Assembly: GCF_013409985.1 (NCBI RefSeq)
Contig: NZ_JACCBY010000003.1
Coordinates: 521,060-585,059 of the forward strand
DNA from: Sphingomonas melonis
GTDB lineage: Bacteria > Pseudomonadota > Alphaproteobacteria > Sphingomonadales > Sphingomonadaceae
DNA: 64,000 bases
Direction of reading: 5' to 3'
Numbering within the stretch: the stretch's first letter is position 1; each line of letters opens with the position of its first letter. The translations under genes were made by a program, and so were the position numbers. This document shows, in pieces, positions 27,953 through 37,772 of the stretch. A model generated the notes under the pieces. The model was not told the origin of the DNA. It ran no database searches and saw only the letters and a list, made by a program, of their open reading frames with translations.

Positions 27953-29572
27953 ATGGCGAGCCACACGCGCATCGGCGCAATCCTCATGGCCTCAACCGCG
28001 TGTCTGGCGCTGGCCGGCTGCGGCGGCGCCGACAGCGTCGCCTCGCCGGGTGCCGGCAGCGTCGTGATCGTCAGCCCGACCCCCACGCCGACCGCCCCCA
28101 CCCCGTCGCCGACCCCGTCGGCGATCACTGCGGCGCAGTTCGCCGCCGCCACGACGGTCGGCACGGGCGCCAACGCCATCACCGTGACGGCGGAAGAGCA
28201 GCTCGCGATCATCAACACGGGAACCAACAACAACGTCAACGGTGTCGGTTCGACGCTCAACGGCGTTTACCCGACCTCGGCAACGTCGCTGACCCCGGCC
28301 GCTGATCCGTCGCTGATCAACGCCTTCTTCACCAAGACCGATTTCGTCGGTGCGCTCAACGGGCCGAACGATACGGCGTTTCAGGATTGGACCTGCAACG
28401 CGCCGGGCACCAGCTTCGGCGGTAGCGGTGCCTCCTGCTCGGCAGTACCGACCGCGGCAATCGGTAGCGGCGGCGCAACCGCGGCGTGCCCGGCCGACAC
28501 GATCGACGACGGGCTGGTGCAGGGCTTCCGTGCCTGCCGCCTGCCGCTCAATATCTCGAAGGACACGAACCTGCCCAAGATCTCGGGCGTCTTCTATCGT
28601 CTCCGCGGCCAGACCGAGGTCGGTGCCGATCTCGGCGCCAACGGCGGCGCCGGCGTGACGCTGACGATCCAGCCTGGCGTCGTCATTGCAGCCGATTCGA
28701 GCGAGCCGACCAACGACCTGCTGCTCGTCAACCGCGGTTCGAAGCTCAACGCGACCGGCACGCGCGCCGCGCCGATCATCTTCACGGCGCAGCAGAACCT
28801 GGGCGGCAACAACAATTTCGGCGACGGCAGCCAGGGCCTGTGGGGCGGCGTCATCCTGCTCGGCCGCGCGCCGACCGCGGTGTGCGTCACCGGCAGCGGC
28901 ACGCCGCAGCGGCCGTGCGAACTGGCGATCGAGGGCGTGACCGGCAAATTCTACGGCGGCACCAACACCGCCGATTCGAGCGGCACGATGTCCTATGTCC
29001 AGATCCGCTATTCGGGCATTGCCATCACCGAAGGCAACGAACTGCAGGGCCTGACGCTCGGCGGCACCGGGTCGAGCACGCAGCTCGATCACATCCAGAG
29101 CCACAACTCGGCGGATGACGGCATCGAGATCTTCGGCGGCACCAGCAACCTGAAGTATATCGCGATCACCGGCGCGGACGACGACGGCTTCGACATCGAC
29201 AACGGCTATCGCGGCTTCATGCAGTTCATGATCGCGATCCAGAAGGCTTCGGGTGCGACGGTCGACAGCTTCTCGACCGAGATCGACTCGAACAATGCCG
29301 AGGACCTGCTGCCGCGGACCTTCGCCACCTACGCCAATTTCACCTTCATCCAGACCGCGGCGGCGCCGGCCGCGATCCGCCAGCGCGGCGGCTCGGACAT
29401 GCGCTTCGTCAACGGCGTCGTCCGTACCCCGTCGGGCGTCGCCTGCGTCAACATCGTCGCGGGCGAACAGGTCAACGGCGTGCGGACCACGGTGCGCCCG
29501 GCCGATCCGAACCTCCAGGACTTCGGTCCGCCGTCGTTCAACTCGATCTACTTCGCCTGCCAGGGCCGCTGA
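27953..29572 (+). CDS. beta-helix-type secreted lipoprotein
   Basis: A 539-residue exported protein with a lipobox (signal ending 'ACLALAGCGG', Cys about residue 22), a Thr/Pro linker (about 38-57), and a domain with the repeating, Gly/Asn/Asp-rich pattern of a right-handed parallel beta-helix ('SSTQLDHIQSHNSADDGIEIFGGTSN', 'DDDGFDIDNGYRGFMQ'; quoted in parts). Several paired cysteines suggest disulfides outside the cytoplasm. No enzymatic motif recognised. ATG 27953 has GGGAG upstream. It precedes a TonB-dependent receptor by 105 bases and is probably its partner. The repeat array upstream suggests control by phosphate supply. Confidence 0.8.
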   Translation: MASHTRIGAILMASTACLALAGCGGADSVASPGAGSVVIVSPTPTPTAPTPSPTPSAITAAQFAAATTVGTGANAITVTAEEQLAIINTGTNNNVNGVGSTLNGVYPTSATSLTPAADPSLINAFFTKTDFVGALNGPNDTAFQDWTCNAPGTSFGGSGASCSAVPTAAIGSGGATAACPADTIDDGLVQGFRACRLPLNISKDTNLPKISGVFYRLRGQTEVGADLGANGGAGVTLTIQPGVVIAADSSEPTNDLLLVNRGSKLNATGTRAAPIIFTAQQNLGGNNNFGDGSQGLWGGVILLGRAPTAVCVTGSGTPQRPCELAIEGVTGKFYGGTNTADSSGTMSYVQIRYSGIAITEGNELQGLTLGGTGSSTQLDHIQSHNSADDGIEIFGGTSNLKYIAITGADDDGFDIDNGYRGFMQFMIAIQKASGATVDSFSTEIDSNNAEDLLPRTFATYANFTFIQTAAAPAAIRQRGGSDMRFVNGVVRTPSGVACVNIVAGEQVNGVRTTVRPADPNLQDFGPPSFNSIYFACQGR

Positions 29573-29677
29573 GGCCGGGGGCGCCGCCGGTGCCCCTTCA
29601 CAGCAACGGTGCCGCAGGTGGCGATCCCGTCACCTGCGGACACCTGTATCCAGACTCCTGATCCGGGATTGACGGTC

Positions 29678-32515
29678 ATGCCGCAGCGGCTCGCTTTCGC
29701 CACCCTTCTATTGATGTCCTCCACCCTCGTGGCGCCGGCGGTTCTCGCGCAGACCGCTGGCGGCACCGCGTCGCCGGCACCCGCCCCGGCGCAGACCTCG
29801 ACCACCGCCACGTCGAACCCCGGCGGCACCACCGATCCGCAGAGCGCGGCGCCGACCTCGACCGACCAGCAGGACGCGCCGGTCGAAGTCTCGGCGCCCG
29901 GCATGAACGGCGATGTCGAGGATATCGTCGTCGTCGGCCGCAACATTCCCAACGTCGTCCGCTCGACGCCGCAGATCGTCGCGGTGCTGTCGAGCGCCGA
30001 CATCGCGCGGACCGGCGAGGGCGATATCGCCGGGGCGCTGACCCGCGTCACCGGCCTGTCGGTGGTCGGCGGCGGCTTCGTCTACGTCCGCGGCCTCGGC
30101 GACCGCTATTCCTCGTCGCTGCTCAACGGGTCGCCGCTGCCCAGTCCCGAACCGCTGCGCCGCTCGGTGCCGCTCGACATCTTCCCGACGACAATCGTCG
30201 GCTCGGCGCTGGTCCAGAAGACCTATTCGGTGAACTACCCCGGCGAGTTCGGCGGCGGTGTCATCAACCTGACGACCAAGGCGATCCCCGACAAGAATTT
30301 CGTCTCGTTCGGCGCCACCATCGCGGCTGACGACGCGACGACGAGCGAGCTCGGCTATACCTATGCAGGCGGCGATGCCGACTGGATCGGCTATGACGAC
30401 GGCACGCGCAAGGTGCCCTCGTTCATCAAGAACGCGCCCACGGGCAGCGGCCTGATCCCGACCGCGCAGGTCGCGCAGCTGTCCAACGCATCGACCACGC
30501 TGCTCCAGCGCAACAACCAGCTGCCGGCGAACTGGTCGGGCGAGATCAGTGGTGGCTCGGTCTATGATATCGGATCGTCGCGTCTCGGCGTCATCGCCTC
30601 GCTGAGCGCGAGCAACACCTTCCGCACCCGATCTGCCACCCAGCAGGACAGCGTTTCGCCGGACGGCACGCTCCGCAACGACTTCACCACCGTGCTGACC
30701 GACAATCGCATCGTCGCCAACGCGCTGATCGGCGTCGGGCTCGAATTCGGCGAGAACACGATCCGCTGGACCAACGTCTATATCCACGACACGTTGAAGC
30801 AGGGGCGCGGCTCGGCGGCGACGCTGTACAACAATGCCAGCGGTCTGCGTTTCCAGCAGAACACCAACTGGTTCGAACGGCAGCTCATCGAGACGCAGCT
30901 GGTTGGTGAGTTCAAGCTGAGCGATGCGTTCAAGGTCGACGCGCGCGGCGCCTACGCCAATTCCAAGCGCAATGCGCCCTACGAGCGGCAGTTCGACTAT
31001 CTCTGCTCGCCGACCACGACGACGGGCCTCCCGATCACCAGCGACGGCCTGCAACAGGCGGGCGGGTATCAGTGCAACGGCGCCTATCAGGTGACGCAGC
31101 GTTTCACCCCGTTCGCCTCGATCATCTTCAGCGAACTGAACGAGGATCTGTGGACCGGTCAGGCCGACGCCTCGTACAAGATCGACGCCGATCGACCGAT
31201 CACGCTGTCGGCGGGCTATTTCTATCAGGGCACCGACCGCGTTTCGTCACGCCTGCCGTTCAACTATCAGACCTCGCGCGGCGGCGGCACCGCACCGGGC
31301 TATCCCTACAATCTGTTGCGGCCCGACTATCTGCTGAGCCCCGACGTGCTCAACAACGCCTGCCCGACCACCACGCCGTCGTGCACCATCGAGTTGCAGT
31401 TCAACACGGCGGCGGGCGCCTATCGCTATGACGCCAGCCTCGATGTCCATGCCGGCTATGTGCAGGCCGAAGGCGAGGCGTTCGACGGACTGCGCGCGGT
31501 GATCGGTGTGCGCTACGAACGCGGGGACGAGCGGGTCACGCCGTTTGGCGTCACGACGGGCCTCACCCGATTGAAGAACGACTATTTCCTGCCGGCCTCC
31601 ACCCTGACGTGGAATTTCGCCGCCGACATGCAGCTGCGTGCCAGCGCCTCGAAGACGATCTCGCGCCCGCAGTTCCGCGAACTGGCGCCGCAGCAGTTCC
31701 GCGATCCGGACTCGGACCGCCTGTTCTTCGGCAACCCGCTGCTGCGCGACTCGAAGCTGTACAATCTCGAAGCGCGTTACGAATGGTTCTTCAAGCGCGA
31801 TCAGCGCTTCACGCTGGCGGGCTTCTACAAGCGGATCGACAACCCAATCGAACAGGTCGGCTTCTATACCGGTGCCGACGACCGGTTGCAGACCGGCTTC
31901 ACCTATCTGCCGAAGGCGACGCTGTACGGCGGCGAGGTCGAGTTGCAGAAATATTTCCCGCTCGCCGATGTCTTCGGTGGCGACTTTTTCGCCACCCGGC
32001 GCGCGCTGCTCGTCGCCAATTATACCTATACCAAGTCCAAGATCACGGCGGATGGCAATTGCGCACCGTCGGTCGCCTCTTCGACGCAGCCGACCGGTGG
32101 CTGTGGGGAAGGGTTTGCCCCGGCATCCTCGCTGTTCCGCGACGGGGCGCCGCTGACCGGCCAGTCGGACCATCTCGTCAATCTGCAGCTCGGGATCGAG
32201 GATAGCGCGGCGCTGTCGCAGATCACCTTGCTGTTCAACTACGCCAGCAAGCGCGTCACCAATCGTGGTCCGTCGAACCTGTCCGGCGTCGGGTTCCAGC
32301 CCGACATCGTCGAGCATCCCGGCATCCGCCTCGACCTCGTCGCGCGGCAGGGCGTCGAGCTGATGGGCGGCAAGTTCGAGATCAAGGCCGAGGCGCGCAA
32401 CCTGACCCGCACGCGCTATCGCGAGAGCCAGACCTTCGCCAACGGCACCGAGGTCTATATCAACCGGTACAATCTCGGCCGCGTGTTCAGCCTCGGCGTC
32501 AGCGCGACGTTCTGA
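29678..32515 (+). CDS. TonB-dependent outer-membrane receptor
   Basis: A 945-residue receptor: signal peptide (1-24, 'VLAQ'), a Pro/Thr-rich spacer, TonB-box-like 'EDIVVVGRN' (about 87-95), plug domain with 'GLSVVGGGFVYVRGLGDRYSSSLLNG', and a long barrel ending in the aromatic 'YNLGRVFSLGVSATF', the outer-membrane C-terminal signature. The 'RGLGDRYSS...FPTTIVGSALVQKTYSVNYPGEFGGG' plug (quoted in parts) is of the type seen in large sphingomonad and Caulobacter receptors. Substrate unknown. ATG 29678 chosen since it begins a signal peptide; an upstream GTG frame adds 23 residues without one. Pairs with the upstream lipoprotein. Confidence 0.92.
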   Translation: MPQRLAFATLLLMSSTLVAPAVLAQTAGGTASPAPAPAQTSTTATSNPGGTTDPQSAAPTSTDQQDAPVEVSAPGMNGDVEDIVVVGRNIPNVVRSTPQIVAVLSSADIARTGEGDIAGALTRVTGLSVVGGGFVYVRGLGDRYSSSLLNGSPLPSPEPLRRSVPLDIFPTTIVGSALVQKTYSVNYPGEFGGGVINLTTKAIPDKNFVSFGATIAADDATTSELGYTYAGGDADWIGYDDGTRKVPSFIKNAPTGSGLIPTAQVAQLSNASTTLLQRNNQLPANWSGEISGGSVYDIGSSRLGVIASLSASNTFRTRSATQQDSVSPDGTLRNDFTTVLTDNRIVANALIGVGLEFGENTIRWTNVYIHDTLKQGRGSAATLYNNASGLRFQQNTNWFERQLIETQLVGEFKLSDAFKVDARGAYANSKRNAPYERQFDYLCSPTTTTGLPITSDGLQQAGGYQCNGAYQVTQRFTPFASIIFSELNEDLWTGQADASYKIDADRPITLSAGYFYQGTDRVSSRLPFNYQTSRGGGTAPGYPYNLLRPDYLLSPDVLNNACPTTTPSCTIELQFNTAAGAYRYDASLDVHAGYVQAEGEAFDGLRAVIGVRYERGDERVTPFGVTTGLTRLKNDYFLPASTLTWNFAADMQLRASASKTISRPQFRELAPQQFRDPDSDRLFFGNPLLRDSKLYNLEARYEWFFKRDQRFTLAGFYKRIDNPIEQVGFYTGADDRLQTGFTYLPKATLYGGEVELQKYFPLADVFGGDFFATRRALLVANYTYTKSKITADGNCAPSVASSTQPTGGCGEGFAPASSLFRDGAPLTGQSDHLVNLQLGIEDSAALSQITLLFNYASKRVTNRGPSNLSGVGFQPDIVEHPGIRLDLVARQGVELMGGKFEIKAEARNLTRTRYRESQTFANGTEVYINRYNLGRVFSLGVSATF

Positions 32516-32568
32516 GCCTAACGCATCTGGCTGAGATGGGGAGGTTCGACCAGGCTCCTCGCCAGCAT

Positions 32569-32674
32569 CGTCACCCCGGACTGGTTCCGGGTCTACCCGG
32601 GCGCAAGAGAATGGCGTTGCATCAAGCCCTTCTCCTCGCCGCGGAGTGGACCCCGGACTCGGTCCGGGGTGACG
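32569..32674. repeat. palindromic element, family A copy 3
   Basis: 106-base inverted repeat (cgtcaccccggactggttcc to its complement) after the TonB receptor gene, flanked left by 'gaggttcgac'. It may act as the bidirectional end of the receptor gene and the convergent oxygenase gene. Confidence 0.85.
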
Positions 32675-32754
32675 GGGTGGACCTGGGATCCGATGGGCTC
32701 ACCCGAACGGCCATGTGCAAGAGCCCGCCCCCTCAGGAAGGAGGACTTGCGGGC

Positions 32755-33411
32755 TCACCCCCATACGCGTTCGCGATACCATTTGGTGATCACGTATTTC
32801 ACCCCGTCGCGCACCTTCATCCCCTGATGCAGCGTCGCGGGATTGAGCGACCCGTCGGCTCGCCGGTTGTTCCAGGCGACCAGCTTACCGGTTTCCGGCT
32901 GGATGATCTTGTCGGCGGCCTTGAACCGCGTCGCGCCGCCCGCCGCGGGTGCGTTGAGATAGACCATTACCGTCCACGTCCGGTTGCCCGCCACCGAACA
33001 ATAACGCTCGAAGTCCGCGCCCTGCGGCTCGAAATAGTCGGTATGGCCCTTGAACTCCTGGCCCACCGCATAGCGCTGTCCCTGCAACGGCTCGCCATAT
33101 GCGGGGTCGAGGCCGGTGAATGCCGCCAGCCGCGCCTCGACCGCCTGCACCACCGGATCGCTCGCCGACAGGTCGCCCGTTTCGCTGGTGCGGAAGGCGG
33201 CGTCGCCATTGGGGTCGGCGATCGTCGATGGGCGGCGCACCGCGTCGATCCGCTCGATCAGCGCGTCGCACAGCACGGGGCCGATGAAGTCGCGCGCGAT
33301 GAACAGGTCGAGCTTGGGGCTCGGCACCTTCTGCACGCCGGGCTGCGCGAGCAGGCGGGCGACGATCGGCTCGGGCGTCAGGCCGTTGCCGAGGAAGGGG
33401 AGGGTCGTCAT
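32755..33411 (-). CDS. prolyl 4-hydroxylase-type 2OG-Fe(II) oxygenase
   Basis: A 218-residue P4Hc-domain dioxygenase. Iron ligands H123 and D125 ('FKGHTDYFEP') and H195 ('ATLHQGMKV'), and the 2-oxoglutarate lysine K205 ('GVKYVITKWY') are all in place, as is 'MVYLNAPAAGGATRF'. Bacterial members hydroxylate prolines in proteins such as EF-Tu or small peptides; the target here is unknown. Divergent from ribF over 88 bases. Confidence 0.9.
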   Translation of the reverse strand: MTTLPFLGNGLTPEPIVARLLAQPGVQKVPSPKLDLFIARDFIGPVLCDALIERIDAVRRPSTIADPNGDAAFRTSETGDLSASDPVVQAVEARLAAFTGLDPAYGEPLQGQRYAVGQEFKGHTDYFEPQGADFERYCSVAGNRTWTVMVYLNAPAAGGATRFKAADKIIQPETGKLVAWNNRRADGSLNPATLHQGMKVRDGVKYVITKWYRERVWG

Positions 33412-33499
33412 GCCTCCACCCTACTCCCGGTGGCGGGAGCGCGGAAAGGGGGTGCGTCGCCTGTTGCTCCCCGGCGGCGCGCGCCGTAAGGCCCCGGCG

Positions 33500-34426
33500 A
33501 TGGAGCGGCTGGACGGTGGCTCGGCGGTGCCGTCGCATCTGGCGGGCGGGATCGTCGCGCTCGGCAATTTCGATGGCTTTCACCTCGGGCACCAGGCGGT
33601 GGTCGGCCGGGCGGTGGCGCGCGCGCATGCCGCCGGCCGGCCGGCGCTGGTCGCGACCTTCGATCCGCATCCGGTGCGCCACTTCCGCCCCGACACGCCG
33701 CCGTTCCGGCTGACCACGCTCGACCAGCGCCAGCGGCTGTTCGCCGAAGCGGGGGTGGATGCGATGGTCGTCTTCCAGTTCGACGCGGCGCTCGCCGCGC
33801 TGTCCGCCGAGCGGTTCATCGCCGAGCGGCTGCACGCCAACCTCGCCGCGGCGGGGGTGGTGACCGGCGAGGATTTCACCTTCGGCCATCGCAAGAGCGG
33901 CGACGTGCATCTGCTCGCCGAGCGGGGCCGGGCGCATGGCTTCGTCGCCGAGACGGTCGGCGCGGTGACGCTGGACGGCGAGCCGGTGTCGTCGACGCGC
34001 ATCCGCACGCTGCTGCGCGCGGGCGATCCGCGCGGCGCGGCGCGACTGCTCACCCGGCCGTTCGCGATCGAGGGGATCGTCCAGCACGGCGACAAGCTCG
34101 GCCGGACGATCGGCTATCCCACCGCCAACGTCGACATGGGCAAATATCTGCGTCCTGCCTACGGCATCTATGCCGTTACCGCGCGGCTGGGCGACGGGCG
34201 GGTGCTGAAGGGCGCGGCGAACCTCGGCATCCGGCCGACCTTCGATCCGCCCAAGGAACTGCTCGAACCCTATTTCTTCGATTTCTCGGGCGATCTGTAC
34301 GGCCAGCCGATCGAGGTGGCGCTGATCGACTATCTGCGGCCGGAGGCGAAGTTCGACAGCCTCGACGCGCTCACGGCGCAGATGGAGCGCGATTGCGCGC
34401 GGGCGCGGGCGTTGCTCGATGCTTAA
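33500..34426 (+). CDS. ribF: bifunctional riboflavin kinase / FAD synthetase
   Basis: RibF, 308 residues. The N-terminal nucleotidyltransferase domain carries 'VALGNFDGFHLGHQAVV' (HxGH-type) and 'TGEDFTFGHRKSGD', and 'SSTRIR'. The C-terminal flavokinase domain carries 'GRTIGYPTANVDMG' and 'GIYAVTARL'. It converts riboflavin to FMN and FAD. ATG 33500 opens the first conserved strand; the longer open frame upstream is antisense to the oxygenase. First gene of the ribF-ileS-lspA run, the widespread order. Confidence 0.96.
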   Translation: MERLDGGSAVPSHLAGGIVALGNFDGFHLGHQAVVGRAVARAHAAGRPALVATFDPHPVRHFRPDTPPFRLTTLDQRQRLFAEAGVDAMVVFQFDAALAALSAERFIAERLHANLAAAGVVTGEDFTFGHRKSGDVHLLAERGRAHGFVAETVGAVTLDGEPVSSTRIRTLLRAGDPRGAARLLTRPFAIEGIVQHGDKLGRTIGYPTANVDMGKYLRPAYGIYAVTARLGDGRVLKGAANLGIRPTFDPPKELLEPYFFDFSGDLYGQPIEVALIDYLRPEAKFDSLDALTAQMERDCARARALLDA

Positions 34427-34483
34427 CCTGTCTCGTTTATGCGCTTTGTCCTGACCGACACTCACGATAAGACCCCAGCGATT

Positions 34484-37270
34484 ATGACCGACGCCTCAGA
34501 CACCGCCAAGGATTGGCGCGACACCGTCTTCCTGCCGAAGACCGACTTTCCGATGAAGGCGGGGCTCGCCGCGAAGGAGCCGGCGATCCTCGAACGCTGG
34601 GCGCGGATCGGGGTCTATCAGCGGCTGCGCGAACAGCGCGCCGGGCGCGAGCTGTTCATCCTCCACGACGGCCCGCCCTATGCCAACGGCGACATCCATA
34701 TGGGCCATGCGATGAACAAGGTGCTGAAGGACATCATCGTCCGCAGCCAGTCGCTGATGGGCAAGGATGCGCCCTATGTGCCCGGCTGGGATTGCCACGG
34801 CCTGCCCATCGAGTGGAAGGTCGAGGAGGCGTATCGCGCTAAGAAGCATAACAAGGACGAGGTGCCGGTGGCGCAGTTCCGCGCCGAATGCCGCGCCTAT
34901 GCCGATCAATGGGTCGGCGTGCAGCGCGACCAGTTCCAGCGACTGGGCGTGATGGGCGACTGGGCCGATCCCTATCTGACGATGAACTATGATGCCGAGG
35001 CGACGATCGTCGGCGAATTGCTCAAGTTCGCCGAAAGCGGCCAGCTCTACCGCGGCGCCAAGCCGGTGATGTGGTCGCCGGTCGAGAAGACCGCGCTCGC
35101 CGAGGCCGAGGTCGAATATGAGGACGTCGTCTCGACGCAGATCGACGTCGGGTTTGAGATCGCGACCGCACCCGAGAGCGAGCTGCTGGTCGGCGCCACC
35201 GCGGTGATCTGGACGACGACGCCGTGGACGATCCCGGTCAACCAGGCGCTCGCCTACAATCCGGCGCTCGACTATGTGCTGTTCGAGAGCGGCGGGCGGC
35301 GCTTCCTCGTCGAGGAGAACCTGCTGTCGGCGTTCGGCAAGCGCACCGGTATCACGCTCGAGACCGTCGTCGCGCTGGTCAAGGGCAGTGCGCTGGAAGG
35401 GGCGACCGCGCGTCACCCGATGCATGCGCTCGGCGGCTTCTTCGCGCGGCCGCGGCCATTCCTGTCGGGCGATTTCGTCACCAGCGATGCCGGCACCGGC
35501 CTCGTCCATATGGCACCCGATCATGGCGAGGACGACTTCCTGCTGTGCAAGGCCAATGGCCTCGAACCCGTCTTTGCCGTGGACGGCGCGGGCTTCTACC
35601 GGCCCGATTGGGCGTGGCTCGGCGGGCAGGGCAGCGTCATCAACAAGAAGTTCGTCGGCGCGGACGGCCCGATCTGTTCGGACCTGCGCGCGGTCGGCGC
35701 CTTGCTCGCCGCCTCGGACGATTTCGCGCACAGCTATCCGCATTCGTGGCGGTCGAAGGCGAAGGTGATCTTCCGCGCGACGCCGCAATGGTTCATCCCG
35801 ATGGACCGGCCGATCCTCAACAGCGGCGAGGGGGCGTCGAACGGCGCGACGCTGCGCGAGACCGCGCTCGACGCGATCGAGCACACCCGCTGGGTGCCGG
35901 CGCGCTCGCAGAACCGCATCCGCTCGATGGTCGAGGGGCGGCCCGACTGGGTCATCAGCCGCCAGCGCGCCTGGGGCGTGCCGATCGCGCTCTACGTCAA
36001 CCGCGCGACCGGCGACTATCTCAACGATCCCGCGGTCAATGCGCGGATCGTCGCCGCCTTCCGCGACGGCGGTGCGGATGCGTGGTTCACCGCCGATCAC
36101 CAGCTTCTGCTCGGGCCGGATTACGATCTCGCCGATTACGAACCGCAGAACGACATCCTCGACGTCTGGTTCGACAGCGGCTCGACGCACGTCTTCACCG
36201 TCGAGGCACGCTACGGCGAGGACGTCCGCGCCAACCTGTACCTCGAGGGCAGCGATCAGCATCGCGGCTGGTTCCAGTCGTCGCTGCTCGAAAGCTGCGG
36301 CACGCGCGGCCGCGCGCCCTATGACGCGGTGCTGACCCACGGCTTCGCGCTCGACGGGCAGGGGCGCAAGATGTCGAAGAGCCTCGGCAACGTCGTCGAT
36401 CCGCTGAAGGTGATCGGCGAGAGCGGCGCCGACATCCTGCGCATGTGGGTCGCCTCGACCGACTATTTCGATGACGTGCGGATCGGCAAGGAGGTGCTCG
36501 GCACCGCCTCGGACGGCTATCGCAAGCTGCGCAACACCTTCCGCTATCTGCTCGGCGCGCTCGACGGCTTCGACGAGAGCGAGCGGGTCGAGGTGGAGGC
36601 GATGCCCGAGCTGGAGCGCTACGTGCTCACCTTGCTCGGCCAGCTCGACATGGACCTGCGCGAGGCGGCGGACGGCTATGAGCTCAACCGCTACCTGCGC
36701 CGCCTGACCGATTTCGCCAACGAGGATCTGTCGGCCTTCTTCTTCGATATCCGCAAGGACTCGCTCTATTGCGATGCGCCAAGCGATCCGAAGCGCCGCG
36801 CCTATCGCACTGTGCTCGACACGCTGTTCCATGCTTTGGTCCGCTATGCCGCGCCGATCCTCTGCTTCACCGCGGAAGAAGTGTGGCAGGCGCGCTTCCC
36901 GAGCGAGGACGGCTCGGTCCACTTCCTCGAATGGCCCGAGCTGCCGGCGCTGCCCGGCGACGAGCCGCTCGGCACCGACTGGGCGGACGTGCGCCGGCTG
37001 CGCACCAGCGTGACCGAGGCGATCGAGCCGTTGCGCCGCGAGAAGACAGTGCGCTCCAGCCTAGAGGCGGAGGTGACCGTGCCCGACCTGCCGCTGTCGG
37101 CGGAGGCGCTGGCGGAGACGTTCATCGTCGCCAGGGTCGCGCCCGGCGAAGAGGTCACCGTGACGCGCACCGATTACCGCAAATGCGGCCGCTGCTGGCG
37201 TCACCTGCCCGAAGTGACGGTGGACGGCGCGCTGTGCGCGCGCTGCGAGGGCGTCGTCGCCCATGCATAA
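34484..37270 (+). CDS. ileS: isoleucyl-tRNA synthetase
   Basis: IleRS, 928 residues, class I synthetase. 'DGPPYANGDIHMGHAMNKVLKD' carries the HIGH motif as HMGH, 'KMSKSLGN' is the KMSKS loop, and the editing domain includes 'VIWTTTPWTIPVNQAL'. The C-terminal zinc ribbon has C-x2-C pairs ('CGRCW', 'CARCEG'). ATG 34484 ('MTDASDTAKDW') is preferred over an in-frame start 45 bases upstream. Overlaps lspA by 8 bases. Confidence 0.97.
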   Translation: MTDASDTAKDWRDTVFLPKTDFPMKAGLAAKEPAILERWARIGVYQRLREQRAGRELFILHDGPPYANGDIHMGHAMNKVLKDIIVRSQSLMGKDAPYVPGWDCHGLPIEWKVEEAYRAKKHNKDEVPVAQFRAECRAYADQWVGVQRDQFQRLGVMGDWADPYLTMNYDAEATIVGELLKFAESGQLYRGAKPVMWSPVEKTALAEAEVEYEDVVSTQIDVGFEIATAPESELLVGATAVIWTTTPWTIPVNQALAYNPALDYVLFESGGRRFLVEENLLSAFGKRTGITLETVVALVKGSALEGATARHPMHALGGFFARPRPFLSGDFVTSDAGTGLVHMAPDHGEDDFLLCKANGLEPVFAVDGAGFYRPDWAWLGGQGSVINKKFVGADGPICSDLRAVGALLAASDDFAHSYPHSWRSKAKVIFRATPQWFIPMDRPILNSGEGASNGATLRETALDAIEHTRWVPARSQNRIRSMVEGRPDWVISRQRAWGVPIALYVNRATGDYLNDPAVNARIVAAFRDGGADAWFTADHQLLLGPDYDLADYEPQNDILDVWFDSGSTHVFTVEARYGEDVRANLYLEGSDQHRGWFQSSLLESCGTRGRAPYDAVLTHGFALDGQGRKMSKSLGNVVDPLKVIGESGADILRMWVASTDYFDDVRIGKEVLGTASDGYRKLRNTFRYLLGALDGFDESERVEVEAMPELERYVLTLLGQLDMDLREAADGYELNRYLRRLTDFANEDLSAFFFDIRKDSLYCDAPSDPKRRAYRTVLDTLFHALVRYAAPILCFTAEEVWQARFPSEDGSVHFLEWPELPALPGDEPLGTDWADVRRLRTSVTEAIEPLRREKTVRSSLEAEVTVPDLPLSAEALAETFIVARVAPGEEVTVTRTDYRKCGRCWRHLPEVTVDGALCARCEGVVAHA

Positions 37271-37772
37271 GGCCCCGATCGCCGGATTGCTGACCGCGGC
37301 CCTGCTGTTCCTCGTCGACCAGGTGACGAAGGTGACGATCACCGACGTGCTGCAGCTCAACGAGCTGACCGCCGAGCGGACGATCACCGCCTTCTTCAAC
37401 CTGCGCTTCGTCGCCAATCACGGCATCTCGCTGGGATTGCTGCACGCGGACAGCAACACGATGCGCTGGGCGCTGGTCGCGATGACCGGCGCGATCGCGC
37501 TTGCGGTGGCAATATGGATGACGCGCGAGCCGCATCGCGCCGACCAGATGGCGCTCGGCGCGATCCTCGGCGGGGCGCTCGGCAATATCGTCGACCGGGT
37601 GCGGTTCGGCTATGTCGTGGATTTCGCCGACCTGCATTTCGGCGACTGGCGGCCGTTCCTCGTGTTCAACGTCGCCGATGCGGCGATCACTCTCGGCGTG
37701 CTGGTGCTGCTTGTCCGCGCGCTTCTGATGCGCGACAAGCGCGACATTCCCTCGGAGAATCCCCATGCGTAA
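37263..37772 (+). CDS. lspA: lipoprotein signal peptidase
   Basis: LspA, 169 residues, four membrane helices, removes signal peptides from diacylglyceryl-prolipoproteins. The aspartyl dyad is D111 ('ALGNIVDRVRFG') and D139 ('FNVADAAITLG'). The ATG lies inside ileS (8-nt overlap), and the last codons overlap the next gene, itself a lipoprotein. The ileS-lspA pair is conserved in proteobacteria. Confidence 0.96.
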   Translation: MHKAPIAGLLTAALLFLVDQVTKVTITDVLQLNELTAERTITAFFNLRFVANHGISLGLLHADSNTMRWALVAMTGAIALAVAIWMTREPHRADQMALGAILGGALGNIVDRVRFGYVVDFADLHFGDWRPFLVFNVADAAITLGVLVLLVRALLMRDKRDIPSENPHA

